A DNA stretch of 64,000 nucleotides from JAJPKR01 sp050746125 (GTDB taxonomy: Bacteria; Acidobacteriota; Terriglobia; Terriglobales; SCQP01), in assembly GCA_050746125.1 (NCBI GenBank), contig JBOGKX010000195.1, forward strand, positions 1-64,000. Reading direction: 5' to 3'. The translations under genes and the position numbers were made by a program. Below are positions 34,908-43,782 of the stretch, piece by piece. Positions within the stretch are counted from its first letter, which is position 1; the number at the start of each line of letters is the position of its first letter. A model generated the notes under the pieces. It had not been told where the DNA came from. It made no database searches and worked only from the letters and a program-made list of their open reading frames with translations.

Positions 34908-37900
34908 CTAGCGAAAATCATGCGAGGCGAACAGCGTCGGCCTGGACTCGGCCAAGAGTTCGGCGAGCGGTTGGACGCGGTCGGCCACCACGTGAATGAC
35001 GCGCTTCTGACGTTGAAGGCGGCCGCGGACGACAAGCTGCTGGGAGCCAATCCAGCTCATGCGCTGGCGCTCGTAGACCTTCGGCCAGACCACGATATTG
35101 GCGATGCCGGATTCGTCCTCGAGGCTCATGAACATCACACCGCCCGCGTTCTCCGGGCGCTGGCGGGCGATGACCACGCCGGCGATGGCGACGGGCCGGC
35201 CATGGCGCAGGCGGGCGAGGCCGCGGGCGGTTACGATGCCGAGCGCATCGAGCCGCACGCGATCGAAGGCCAGCGGATGAGGGCCGATGGTTACGCTGGT
35301 GCCGGCAAAATCCGCCGTCATGCGCTCGCGCGCGTTCATCTCGGCCAGTGGACTGGGGACCTCGCTCTCCATCCCCGGCTGGGCGAGGGGGGCGAAAAGC
35401 TCGCCCGGCGAGCGGCTGGAGGCTTCCACCTGCCAGAGCGCCGCGCGCCGCGTCCGGCCGAAGCTGGCCAGGGCGCCGATTTCGGCGAGCGTACGCGCTT
35501 CTTCCCGGTTCAGCGGCACGCGGCGGAAGAAGTCCTCGAGCGAGGAGAAGGGGCAGGCGGCACGCTCGGCCACGAGCCGCATGGCCGCCTCCTCCCGCAG
35601 GCCGGCCACATAGCGCAGCCCCAGGCGCACGGCGCGGCCGCGGTCGCTGGCCGGGTCGGCCACGACCTCGCACTCCCACGCCGAGTGGGCCGCCGCAATC
35701 GGCAGCACCCGCACGCCATGGCGCTGCGCATCCTTGATGAGCGTGGCGGGATGGTAGAAGCCCATCGGCTGGTGGTTGAGCAGGGCGCAGAGAAACTCCT
35801 CGGGAAAATGCACCTTCAAATACGCGCTGGCATAGACGAGAAGCGCGAAACTGGCCGAGTGGCTCTCCGGAAAACCATACAGGGCGAAGGAGGTGATGGA
35901 GCGAATAATCTCATCCGCCGCGGCCTCGCCGATGCCGCGCTCGCGCATGCCGGCACGCAGTTGGCGTTCGATCTGCGCCATGCGCTGCTGCGAGCGCTTG
36001 AAGCCCATGGCTCGCCGCAATTCTTCCGCCTGGCCGCCGGTGAAGCCGGCGACCACCATGGCCATTTTCAAGAGCTGTTCTTGAAACAGCGGCACGCCTA
36101 GCGTGCGCCGCAGAATCGGCTCGAGCAGCGGATGGGCGTAAGCGATCTTCTCCTCGCCATTCCTGCGGCGCAGATACGGGTTGACCAAATCGCCGGTGAT
36201 GGGGCCGGGGCGAATGATGGCCACCTCGACCACCAAATCGTAAAAGCAGCGCGGCCGCAGGCGCGGCAAGGTGGCCATTTGGGCACGGCTCTCGACCTGA
36301 AAGAGGCCCACCGTATCGGCCGCCTGCAAGGCCCGATACACCGCCGGATCCTCGGGCGGGAGCCAGTCGAGGTCCACATGATGGGGATGCGGCGCTTCTT
36401 CCCCTTCGGCCGGCTCAATGCGCCGCTCCCGCGCCCGCGGCAAGCGGCCGCGGGCGAGCAGCAAAGCTTCTTGCAAGGCCGCCATCATACCCAGGCCCAG
36501 CAGATCGACTTTGATCAGGCCCAGGTCGGCGCAATCGTCTTTGTCCCATTGAATGACCACGCGATTGGGCATGCTCGCCTTTTCGAGGGGCACGATCTCC
36601 GCCAGCGGCCCGGCGCACACGACCATGCCGCCGGAATGCTGCCCGAGATGACGCGGCAGATCCTGCAACGCTTGGCAGAGATATAGAAAGCGCAACACCT
36701 GCCGATTGCCGGTATCGAAGCCGGCCTGCGCGAGCGCGGCGGCGACGGGCGGCGCGATGTCGGCGGAGGCGGGGGGAAAGCGCGGCGGCGAAGCCGGCGG
36801 CGGCGCATCCTGCCGCCAACTGGGCGCCTTCATGACCTCAGTGGCCGAGCCCAGGAGCCGGGAGAGCGCGGCAATGGTTTCGTCGGGAAAATCCAGCACC
36901 TTGCCCACTTCGCGCGCGGCGCTGCGGCCGCGATAGGTGATGACATTGGCGGTCATGGCCGCCCCGGTGGCGGCTCCAGCGCCCAGCGCGGCCCCTCCGT
37001 AACGCCCGTAAACATACTGGATGACCTGCTCGCGCAAGTCGCCGCTGGGCAGGTCCATGTCGATGTCGGGCCATTCGCCGCGCTCCTCCGACAGAAAGCG
37101 CTCGAAGAGAAGCTCCATGCCGACCGGATCCACGGCGGTGATGCCCAGGCTGTAACAGACCGCGCTGTTGGCGGCCGAGCCGCGGCCCTGAGCCAGAATT
37201 CCGTGCCGGCGGCAGTAGAGCACGATGTCTTCCAAGATCAGGAAGTAGCCGGCCAAGCCGAGTTTCGCGATGACGCCGAGCTCGTGCTCGATTTGCCGGC
37301 GGGCGCGCTCGTGGAAGGGCCGATAGCGGCGGCGGGCGCCGATCTCCGCGCGGTGGCGCAGCCAGGAATCGGGCGTGTGGCCGGCGGGAGTCTCGGGCCA
37401 CGGAAACTGGTAGCCCAAGTCTTGCAACGAGAACTGCAAACGGGCGGCCAGCTCGCCGCTGGCGGCGAGGGCGGCGGGCTGGTCGGCAAACAATCGCTCC
37501 ATCGCGCGGGCCGGCTTGAGAAAACGCTCGGCGTTGGGGGAAAGCAGGCGGCCGGCCTGATCGAGGCGCGTATAGTGGCGCAAGCAGGTGAAGACGTCGA
37601 GCACCGTCCGCCCGGCAGGCATGGCATAGCGCACGCCATTGGCCGCCAGGCAAGGTAGCCCGAGCCGCGCCGCCAGCGCCAGCGCCGCTTCATTGCGCCG
37701 CTCCTCGTCGCGCCGGAAATGGCGCTGCAACTCGACATAGACGTTTTGCCGGCCGAAGGCGGCTGCCAGGCGCTCCAGGCAACGCCGGCCCTCGGCCTCG
37801 CCACCGCGCTGCAAGGCGGCGGCGAGCGGACCGGCCTCGTCGCCGGAAAGGGCGATGAGGCCCGGCGCCAGCTCTTCGATCTCGCGCCAGAACAGGAAGC

Positions 37901-38213
37901 CGCCGCCTTTGTGCGGCGCGCGCAGATGCATGCGCGAGAGCATGCGGCACAGCGCGCGGTAGCCGCCGCGATGCTCGACCAGCACCGGCAAGCGGCTCTG
38001 ATCCTCGAGCGTGATCTCGGCGCCCAGCAGCGCGCGCACGCCCGCCGCTTGGCAGGCCTTGTGGAAGCGCGGCGCGCCATAGACGCCGTCGGCGTCGAGC
38101 AGCCCCAGCGCCGGCATTTCCAACTCCGCCGCGCGCGCGGCCAATTCCTCGGGCAGCGACGCGCCACGCAGAAAGCTGAAGGCGCTGGCGGCATGGAGTT
38201 CGACGTAAGGCAT
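34908..38213 (-). CDS. dnaE2: Error-prone DNA polymerase DnaE2
   Basis: A C-family polymerase of 1101 residues that carries out damage-induced translesion synthesis with ImuA and ImuB. The N-terminal PHP domain opens YVELHAASAFSFLRGAS, where the replicative PHP histidine pattern is altered. The catalytic palm has PDIDMDLPSGDLREQVIQY with the metal-binding Asp residues and later DIVLYCRRHGILAQGRGSAA. A helix-hairpin-helix region and an OB fold close the protein. It follows imuB by 9 bases. Length and cassette position separate it from replicative DnaE1, which is usually longer. Confidence 0.95.
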   Translation of the reverse strand: MPYVELHAASAFSFLRGASLPEELAARAAELEMPALGLLDADGVYGAPRFHKACQAAGVRALLGAEITLEDQSRLPVLVEHRGGYRALCRMLSRMHLRAPHKGGGFLFWREIEELAPGLIALSGDEAGPLAAALQRGGEAEGRRCLERLAAAFGRQNVYVELQRHFRRDEERRNEAALALAARLGLPCLAANGVRYAMPAGRTVLDVFTCLRHYTRLDQAGRLLSPNAERFLKPARAMERLFADQPAALAASGELAARLQFSLQDLGYQFPWPETPAGHTPDSWLRHRAEIGARRRYRPFHERARRQIEHELGVIAKLGLAGYFLILEDIVLYCRRHGILAQGRGSAANSAVCYSLGITAVDPVGMELLFERFLSEERGEWPDIDMDLPSGDLREQVIQYVYGRYGGAALGAGAATGAAMTANVITYRGRSAAREVGKVLDFPDETIAALSRLLGSATEVMKAPSWRQDAPPPASPPRFPPASADIAPPVAAALAQAGFDTGNRQVLRFLYLCQALQDLPRHLGQHSGGMVVCAGPLAEIVPLEKASMPNRVVIQWDKDDCADLGLIKVDLLGLGMMAALQEALLLARGRLPRARERRIEPAEGEEAPHPHHVDLDWLPPEDPAVYRALQAADTVGLFQVESRAQMATLPRLRPRCFYDLVVEVAIIRPGPITGDLVNPYLRRRNGEEKIAYAHPLLEPILRRTLGVPLFQEQLLKMAMVVAGFTGGQAEELRRAMGFKRSQQRMAQIERQLRAGMRERGIGEAAADEIIRSITSFALYGFPESHSASFALLVYASAYLKVHFPEEFLCALLNHQPMGFYHPATLIKDAQRHGVRVLPIAAAHSAWECEVVADPASDRGRAVRLGLRYVAGLREEAAMRLVAERAACPFSSLEDFFRRVPLNREEARTLAEIGALASFGRTRRAALWQVEASSRSPGELFAPLAQPGMESEVPSPLAEMNARERMTADFAGTSVTIGPHPLAFDRVRLDALGIVTARGLARLRHGRPVAIAGVVIARQRPENAGGVMFMSLEDESGIANIVVWPKVYERQRMSWIGSQQLVVRGRLQRQKRVIHVVADRVQPLAELLAESRPTLFASHDFR

Positions 38214-38222
38214 GGGATTCCG

Positions 38223-39830
38223 CTAGTCGTACTCGCCGGCCAGGAACCAAGCGCGCGCCTTGCGGTCGTAGAGCAGCCGATAGAGGCGGCGATTTTCCAG
38301 CTCCACGTCCCATTCGTCGCCGCTCCACGAGCCGTCTTTCCACCATTCGCCGGAAGTCCGCCAGGGCCCCGAGGCGTGCAGCACCCGCACCGCCGGGCTG
38401 CCGGGCAAGCGGCAAATCGCCTCGTCCAGGCGCGGCGCACCCGCTAGGGAGGGCGTGTCGGGAAAGCGCATGGCGATCGGCGGCGGCGGACGAAAGGCTT
38501 GCAAGCACAGGCCGAGGCCACGCGGCCGCCGCGCCGGCGGACCTGGCGCGGACGCGGGCTGAAACGGAATCATCACGAACGAGTCGTGGCGGTGCAGGTC
38601 GCGCAGCCGGGCCGAGCCCACGCGCTTACCGTCCGGGTCCTGGAGCAGTTCGCGCAGCCGCGCCAGCAGGCGCTCGGTGCGCTCGCTCTCCACCTCGGCT
38701 TCGCCGAACAAGCGCGGCTGCACGCGCTGGGGTTTGACGACGCTGAAACGAAGCCGGCCGGCGGCAATAGCGGCGGGCGGCGGCTGCACCGCCAGCACTG
38801 TCTCCAGTTGCCGGCACAGCCTTTTGGCGTCGCGGTGGGGGACCTGAAAGATCTGGCTCCAGCGCCAATTCTTGGGCGCGAGGGTCGTCATCGCTCCCGC
38901 CCGCGCCTCCACGGCTTCGGTCCGCTCGCCGGCGGCCAACAGCAACTCGACTTCAATGGCGCCCAGCGCGCGATCCATCTTCTCCAGAACGCGGCACTCG
39001 TTCCGGCATTCCTGCTCCAGCCAGGGGAGCAGTTGGAAATAGCCCTCGAGAGGCGGTTCGAAGGCCTGCTTAAACTCCACCGGCGGCTCGGGCTTGAGGT
39101 CGGGAACCAACAGTCCGGCGTCTTCGCCCCGCGCCCAACGCTGCAAGTCCAGGCCGGCTTTCCCCAACCTTTCGGCCAGCCCGCGCCGCGGCAGCGCCGC
39201 CAGTTCGCCGAGCGTCTTCAGGCCCCATCGCTCCAGGATCTGTGCTGCCGCCGAGGCTTCCGCTGGCGAGCAGCCCGCCAGCCCGCGCAAGACGTCGAGC
39301 GGCAGGCTGCCCAGCGCGGAAGACGTCTCCGATGGCGGAATCATCCAGCAACTGGACGCGGCGGCTTGCGCGGCGAGAAGCGCGGCGCCGCGCGTCGCCG
39401 CCGCGCCCAGCGCCGGCCGGAGCCGCGCCGCCCGCAGTTGGCGGCGTAGTTTTCGCGCGATCGCTTCCTCATCGCCCAGCAATCGCTCCAGGCCGGCGAG
39501 GTGGAGCAGCCAGCGGTCGGGCGGCAGCCATTGGCAACGGTCGGAAAATCCGTCCAATTGCTCGCTCAGCCAAACTTGCAGCCGCTGCTCCAGCCAATGG
39601 GATCGCTCGTGCGCGATCAAATTCGCGGCCTGCAAGCGGGCTTGGGCTTCGGTCAAGCCGCCGGTAATGCCCTGCCGCCGCGCCAGGGAATCGGCGGCAA
39701 CGACCTCGCGCACCGGCCCCAGGTCTTCCAGCACGGCTTGCGGCGCTCGCGCCAGCGCCCGCCGCGGCTCCGCCCAGTGCAGCGCCTGCAAGGGAAATTG
39801 CGGAATCCAGACGGCCAAGAAGCCGTTCAT
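38223..39830 (-). CDS. imuB: ImuB, Y-family polymerase-like mutasome subunit
   Basis: A 535-residue Y-family homologue. As usual for ImuB, the catalytic acidic residues are gone: the position of DMD in DinB reads VWIPQF, and the SLDE region reads DRWLLHLAGLERLLG. The little-finger-like domain and a long C-terminal extension with PQRVQPRLFGEAEVE follow. ImuB is thought to be a scaffold linking DnaE2, ImuA and the beta clamp; the QPRLFG stretch could include a clamp-binding site. It starts with an ATGA overlap with imuA (39827-39830). Confidence 0.92.
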   Translation of the reverse strand: MNGFLAVWIPQFPLQALHWAEPRRALARAPQAVLEDLGPVREVVAADSLARRQGITGGLTEAQARLQAANLIAHERSHWLEQRLQVWLSEQLDGFSDRCQWLPPDRWLLHLAGLERLLGDEEAIARKLRRQLRAARLRPALGAAATRGAALLAAQAAASSCWMIPPSETSSALGSLPLDVLRGLAGCSPAEASAAAQILERWGLKTLGELAALPRRGLAERLGKAGLDLQRWARGEDAGLLVPDLKPEPPVEFKQAFEPPLEGYFQLLPWLEQECRNECRVLEKMDRALGAIEVELLLAAGERTEAVEARAGAMTTLAPKNWRWSQIFQVPHRDAKRLCRQLETVLAVQPPPAAIAAGRLRFSVVKPQRVQPRLFGEAEVESERTERLLARLRELLQDPDGKRVGSARLRDLHRHDSFVMIPFQPASAPGPPARRPRGLGLCLQAFRPPPPIAMRFPDTPSLAGAPRLDEAICRLPGSPAVRVLHASGPWRTSGEWWKDGSWSGDEWDVELENRRLYRLLYDRKARAWFLAGEYD

Positions 39831-40564
39831 GCCGGCAACTCCAAAGACAGATGAAGGGGAGCTTCCGATTGCGCCGGACGCCGCCCAGCCGGGTCGTGAA
39901 AACGTCGCCGCAGGAGTTTTCCCTGCACAGGCACTTGCCGCAGGCGTGGCACGCTTCCCTCTTGCCACGCGACCGGGCCGTAGCGAAGCCCGACCACCAG
40001 GGCGGCGCAAGATTGGGTGAGCGGCTCCGGCGCCAGCAGCAGCAGGGCCGTCCTCTGCGAGCGCTCCAGCCCGCGCAACAGTTGAAACCAGGCCGAGCGC
40101 GGCATGCGCCGCAATTCCCGCGTCGGCCAGGAGGAAAAATCGGCCACGATCGTGTTCATGCCTCCCGCCTGAATGAGCAGCCCCAGCGCCTGATGCCAGC
40201 GGCCGAGCCCGCTCATTCCGGCCAAGACCGGACTGCCGCGCAGCCAGAGCACCTTTTCGAGCGCCACGCCGGCCGCCTGGGCGGAGGCGGGATCCCAGCG
40301 ATCCTGCGGGTCCACCCAGGCCAGGCGGGCGCCGTCCTCGTGGGAGACGAGGGCGGCGATGCGAGCGGCCATGCTGGCCAGCCCGGCATTGCCGCCGCCA
40401 TCCTCCGGCACCAGCTCCGTGATAGCCCGCTGCGGCGGCCCCTCCGTGAAGAGGCACGCCAGGGCGTCGGCGTCTTGAGCGCCGCTTGCCGCCGCCGGGG
40501 CGCGCAAGGGGGCGGCTAGGCCGCGCTCGCTCAATAGGGATTCCAACTTTTGCCGGTTCGACAT
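39827..40564 (-). CDS. imuA: ImuA, RecA-like mutasome subunit
   Basis: A 245-residue RecA-related protein, first gene of the mutasome. The RecA core is recognisable (AITELVPEDGGGNAGLA at about residues 47-63, then GARLAWVDPQDRWDPASAQAAGV), but the Walker A lysine is absent, so ATP binding is doubtful; ImuA proteins are known to diverge from RecA here. The ATG at 40564 has a GAGGTC-like ribosome binding site; a start at 40654 would add 30 Lys/Arg-rich residues and is less likely. Expected SOS control is discussed under findings. Confidence 0.87.
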   Translation of the reverse strand: MSNRQKLESLLSERGLAAPLRAPAAASGAQDADALACLFTEGPPQRAITELVPEDGGGNAGLASMAARIAALVSHEDGARLAWVDPQDRWDPASAQAAGVALEKVLWLRGSPVLAGMSGLGRWHQALGLLIQAGGMNTIVADFSSWPTRELRRMPRSAWFQLLRGLERSQRTALLLLAPEPLTQSCAALVVGLRYGPVAWQEGSVPRLRQVPVQGKLLRRRFHDPAGRRPAQSEAPLHLSLELPA

Positions 40565-40642
40565 GGACCTCACCCAAGCGGGAAGGCGAGCGGCATATTT
40601 TCGCTTTTTTTTCGCCTCAGTCGCTAGGGTAAGACGGAGGCT

Positions 40643-40661
40643 GGGCGGCGTCAAGCCGCCC
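40643..40661. repeat. Perfect inverted repeat between divergent imuA and NmrA-like genes
   Basis: GGGCGGC-GTCAA-GCCGCCC, a 7-base stem with a 5-base loop, lies in the 140-base region between imuA and the NmrA-like gene. A TATACT at 40679-40684, a plausible -10 for the plus-strand gene, follows it. It could be an operator or a small RNA hairpin. It does not match the LexA boxes I know. Confidence 0.4.
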
Positions 40662-40704
40662 GCCAGGCCGGGCCCCTCTATACTGCTGAATAAGGAACAA
40701 ACCG

Positions 40705-41655
40705 ATGGCAGCGAAAAAAATCATTGCGGTGCTGGGCGCGACGGGCTCGCAAGGCGGCGGCCTGGCGCGTGCCATTCTGAGCGATCCCCAGGGGGGCTTC
40801 GCCGTCCGCGCGCTTACCCGCGACCCCAAGTCCGCCGCGGCGCGCGCCTTGGCCGAAGCCGGCGCCGCCGTGGTCGCCGCCGACGTGGACGATCCCGGCA
40901 GCCTCGAGCGCGCGTTTCAGGGCGCCCATGGCGCCTACTGCGTGACTTTCTATTGGGCGCACATGTCCCCGGAAAAAGAGATGGCGGAAGCCCAAGCCAT
41001 GGCCGAAGCGGCGCGGCGCGCCGGCTTGGCGCACGTGATCTGGTCCACGCTCGACGATTCGCGGCAATGGGTGCCGCTCGACGACAACCGCATGCCCACG
41101 CTGATGGGCCGCTACAAGGTGCCGCACTTCGATGCCAAGGGCGAGTCGAACCGCTTCTTCACCGCCGCCGGCGTGCCGACCACCTTCCTGCTGACTTCGT
41201 TCTACTGGGACAACTTCATCCGCTTCGGCATGGGGCCCAAGCCCGATCCCGACGGCACGCTCGCCTTGACGCTGCCCATGGCGGATAAGAAGCTGGGCGG
41301 CATCGCCGCCGAGGATATCGGCAAATGCGCCTACGGCATCTTCCGGCGCGGCAGCGAGTACATCGCCAAGACCGTGGGCATCGCCGGCGAGCACCTGACC
41401 GGAGCGCAAATGGCCGCCGCCTTCACCCGCGCGCTCGGCCGCGAGGTCCGCTACCACAGCATTTCGCCCGCGGTTTTTCGCGGCTTCGGATTTCCCGGCG
41501 CCGACGATCTCGGCAACATGTTCCAGTTCTATGCCGAGTTCGAGAAGCATTTCAGCGACTCGCGCGACGTCGCCCTGGCGCGCTCGCTCAATCCCGAGCT
41601 GCAAACCTTCGCCGTGTGGCTGGAGCGCAACAAGGCGCAGCTGCCGCTGAAGTAG
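40705..41655 (+). CDS. NmrA/HSCARG-family NAD(P)-binding protein
   Basis: A 316-residue atypical short-chain dehydrogenase-fold protein. The N-terminal GATGSQGGGLARAIL (residues 11-25) binds the dinucleotide, followed by VRALTRDPKS and VVAADVDDPGSLERAFQGAHGAYCVT. The substrate-site Tyr-x3-Lys typical of enzymes is not obvious. NmrA/HSCARG proteins usually act as redox-sensing regulators rather than dehydrogenases, though some relatives are oxidoreductases. Divergent from the mutasome; preceded by TAAGGA as ribosome binding site. Confidence 0.85.
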   Translation: MAAKKIIAVLGATGSQGGGLARAILSDPQGGFAVRALTRDPKSAAARALAEAGAAVVAADVDDPGSLERAFQGAHGAYCVTFYWAHMSPEKEMAEAQAMAEAARRAGLAHVIWSTLDDSRQWVPLDDNRMPTLMGRYKVPHFDAKGESNRFFTAAGVPTTFLLTSFYWDNFIRFGMGPKPDPDGTLALTLPMADKKLGGIAAEDIGKCAYGIFRRGSEYIAKTVGIAGEHLTGAQMAAAFTRALGREVRYHSISPAVFRGFGFPGADDLGNMFQFYAEFEKHFSDSRDVALARSLNPELQTFAVWLERNKAQLPLK

Positions 41656-41675
41656 GGCGCTAAAGTAGCCGGCGA

Positions 41676-42086
41676 TTATCGTTTCGCCAGTTTCGCTTCG
41701 TTGCCGCCGAGCAGGTCGGCAAGGAAGACAGTCCCGATCAGCCGCTTGTTTTCATCCACGACGGGCAGTTGGTGCGCCCGCTGGCGCACCATCAAGTATC
41801 GGGCCGAGATGAGGTCCATTTCCGCGACGCAGACGGCGGGTTCGCGATGCATGATCTCGCCCGCCGTGGTGGCGCGGGGATCGAGGCCGGCGGCGACCAC
41901 CAGCAGACAGAGTTCGCGCTCCGAGATCGTGCCCAGCAGCAGGTTGGTTTCCGGATCGATGACCGATACGCGATGAACGCCGTAGTCGCGCATGACCTCG
42001 GCGACGGTCTGAACGGACTGCGAGACGGTGCACCAGGCGGGGACTGAGCGCATGACGTCGGCGATGCGCTTCTCCTTTTCCTGCAT
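41676..42086 (-). CDS. Tandem CBS-domain protein
   Basis: A 136-residue protein of two CBS domains (about residues 8-62 and 72-128). The first carries YGVHRVSVIDPETNLLLGTISERE and the second QRAHQLPVVDENKRLIGTVFLADLL, the usual paired beta-strand pattern that binds adenine nucleotides. Such stand-alone proteins act as energy or signal sensors for an unknown partner. ATG 42086 is preferred; the frame is open a further 43 codons without sensible protein sequence. Convergent with the NmrA-like gene. Confidence 0.85.
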   Translation of the reverse strand: MQEKEKRIADVMRSVPAWCTVSQSVQTVAEVMRDYGVHRVSVIDPETNLLLGTISERELCLLVVAAGLDPRATTAGEIMHREPAVCVAEMDLISARYLMVRQRAHQLPVVDENKRLIGTVFLADLLGGNEAKLAKR

Positions 42087-42213
42087 CGCTGCATGATAGC
42101 GGATCGAGAGCGGACCGCGGCTCGCTCCTAGCGGGGCTACCGAGTGGGCGTGTTGGGCGCGTGCAGATGGCGTGGCGCGGCCGGGAGGGACCCACACTAC
42201 GGCATACAACGCC

Positions 42214-42240
42214 ACAAAGCCCGCGATCGGCGGGCTTCAG
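42214..42240 (-). terminator. Hairpin terminator downstream of the DUF1059 gene
   Basis: AAGCCCGC (42217-42224) and GCGGGCTT (42230-42237) form a perfect 8-base stem with a 5-base loop. Read on the minus strand the stem is followed by TTTGTGG, a short T-run, so it could end the transcript of the small gene at 42268-42447. It lies 31 bases past that stop. Confidence 0.5.
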
Positions 42241-42267
42241 CTTGTGAGCGTCGGCGGCGCCCGACGG

Positions 42268-42447
42268 CTACTGCTTGTCGTGGATGGCGTTCCGCACCAT
42301 TCGTTCAAGGTCCGGCGTCATCTCATGGATATTGTGGGCAGTGCGGGCGTGCTCCGCCGCTTTCGCCACGACTTCCTTTTCGTCTCTACCTTCGATGACG
42401 CAATCGCAGTTGGGCACGAGATCGCCGCAGCGGATTTCCTTCGCCAT
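42268..42447 (-). CDS. DUF1059 small protein
   Basis: A 59-residue protein matching DUF1059: MAKEIRCGDLVPNCDCVIEG, the family's conserved cysteines in CGDLVPNCDC, then DEKEVVAKAAEHARTAH and a closing ERMVRNAIHD. DUF1059 proteins are small, possibly metal-binding, and of unknown function. Two ATGs fit; the one at 42447 is 6 bases after AGGAGG and is preferred over 42450. Confidence 0.82.
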   Translation of the reverse strand: MAKEIRCGDLVPNCDCVIEGRDEKEVVAKAAEHARTAHNIHEMTPDLERMVRNAIHDKQ

Positions 42448-42649
42448 CATGCACCTCCTCAAGAGACCCCCTCACTCTAGCACCAACTTGTGCTGCTGAG
42501 CCGGGTCGATGTGCTCCGCGGGCGAGCGCATTGAGCTGCGATTTCAATTCGAGAATGGCCGACTCGTCGCGATGCGGCGCGGCTGCGAGGAGCGCGCTTT
42601 CCAGCGCCGAAGAACGGCGATCAGGGGAAACGCCGCATTCTCGGAAATA

Positions 42650-42726
42650 TGGTGCGCCCTGAGAGATTCGAACTCCCGACCTTCTGGTTCGTAGCCAGAC
42701 GCTCTATCCAACTGAGCTAAGGGCGC
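42650..42726 (-). tRNA. tRNA-Arg(ACG)
   Basis: Seventy-seven bases with encoded CCA (42650-42652). Acceptor stem GCGCCCT/AGGGCGC, D-arm AGCTCAGTTGGATAGAGC, anticodon stem CTGGC...GCCAG-like with loop CTACGAA giving anticodon ACG (read as ICG after deamination), T-loop GTTCGAATC. It lies about 100 bases beyond the end of the pilus-like operon on the same strand. Confidence 0.95.
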
Positions 42727-42828
42727 GGATGAGGTGGATGTATCGCCCGCCGCGGGCCGACGATTCGATCCATTTTAGCGCAACCATCGCGCGCCATGGC
42801 GGCGCAGATGCGCCGGGCGGCGTCCGTC

Positions 42829-43779
42829 TCAGTGGCCGGGTCCGAGGCCGGAGCCCGGACCGGGTCCGGGACCGCCGCCGGGGGGCGTGGTGGGCGGGCT
42901 GGGCGAAAGCCCGCCCAACGGGTTTTGCGGCGGCGCCGGCAGGGCGGCGGCGCCGCCCATGCCGCGGCGGTCGGCGGCGGGATCGTACACGAAAAGCCAG
43001 TCGCTGGGCTTGTCCTTGCCGTTGAATTCGTGAACGGAGGGCTTCGCATCGCGGCTGACCACGCCGATGATCGGGGCGCCAAACGTATCCCCGGTACGCT
43101 GCGCGGCGGCGGGTGTGAGCACGAAGTAACCGACAACATCGCCATCGGCCGGCGGCAACGGCCCCAGATTGACGCTGGGCAGCATGCCGCGGGAATTCGC
43201 GGCGGAAATTGTCGCGACGCCGGACATTGTCTGGCCGCCCACTCCGCCGCCCAGTGCACCGCCCTGCGCGCCGATCCCGGACATCCCGGACAAGCCAGAG
43301 GTCGCACCGGAGGCCATACCCGGGACGGGCGAAGGGAAAGCCTGCAACGGGAAACCCTGACCCGAGGGCGATGGCGGCGCCGGCGTGGCGGGTTGCATCA
43401 AGTCTTCCAGGCCGGTGCCTTGCGGGCTGCCCGGCAGCCGCGGTATTTCCACGTCGCCGGGATGAACGAAACGCCACTTGCCGTCTTTGGCCAGCGGATC
43501 TTGCCACGCATGGCGCAGATAGTGGACGTTGTCGGTTTCCTTAAGGCGGTCCAGGTCGGGAGGATAAGTGCCGAATTTATGGTAATAGCGGCGAATGCCC
43601 ATCACGTATTCGCGCGCGTAGTCGATCGACGCCTGCTCGCGCTCGCGTTTGATGGCCGTGGTCCAGGCGGGCACGGCAGTGGCAAGGGCCAATGCCAGCA
43701 GGCTGAACAGCAGCAGAATCACCAGCAGCGCGTAGCCAGCTTGGCGGCGTCGGAGTGGTGAACGGGCGGCGCGCGGCAT
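42829..43779 (-). CDS. GspG-like pseudopilin with long Gly/Pro-rich tail
   Basis: A 316-residue prepilin-like protein. The N-terminus is basic and then G15-Y16-ALLV enters a hydrophobic helix (about 16-38), the class III signal pattern cut by prepilin peptidase; the usual Glu at mature position 5 is replaced by Val. A GspG-like core follows: EYVMGIRRYYHKFGTYPPDLDRL and the LRHAWQDPLAKDGKWRF segment. From about residue 115 the tail is rich in Gly, Pro, Met and Ser and far longer than in ordinary GspG. It is the last gene of the operon, 3 bases after the PilP-like gene. Confidence 0.75.
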   Translation of the reverse strand: MPRAARSPLRRRQAGYALLVILLLFSLLALALATAVPAWTTAIKREREQASIDYAREYVMGIRRYYHKFGTYPPDLDRLKETDNVHYLRHAWQDPLAKDGKWRFVHPGDVEIPRLPGSPQGTGLEDLMQPATPAPPSPSGQGFPLQAFPSPVPGMASGATSGLSGMSGIGAQGGALGGGVGGQTMSGVATISAANSRGMLPSVNLGPLPPADGDVVGYFVLTPAAAQRTGDTFGAPIIGVVSRDAKPSVHEFNGKDKPSDWLFVYDPAADRRGMGGAAALPAPPQNPLGGLSPSPPTTPPGGGPGPGPGSGLGPGH

Positions 43780-43782
43780 GGC

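Noticed and set aside
34893..36101. 402-codon plus-strand frame opposite dnaE2
   Set aside because: The polymerase is certain; the antisense protein has no recognisable features.
40590..40612. GGCGAGCGGCATATTTTCGC as a LexA box upstream of imuA
   Set aside because: It only loosely resembles the CGAAC-type palindrome and lacks symmetry at the key positions.
42217..42237. Inverted repeat as a transposon end or attachment site
   Set aside because: It is a compact hairpin with a short T tail, no flanking target duplication or transposase; a terminator explains it better.
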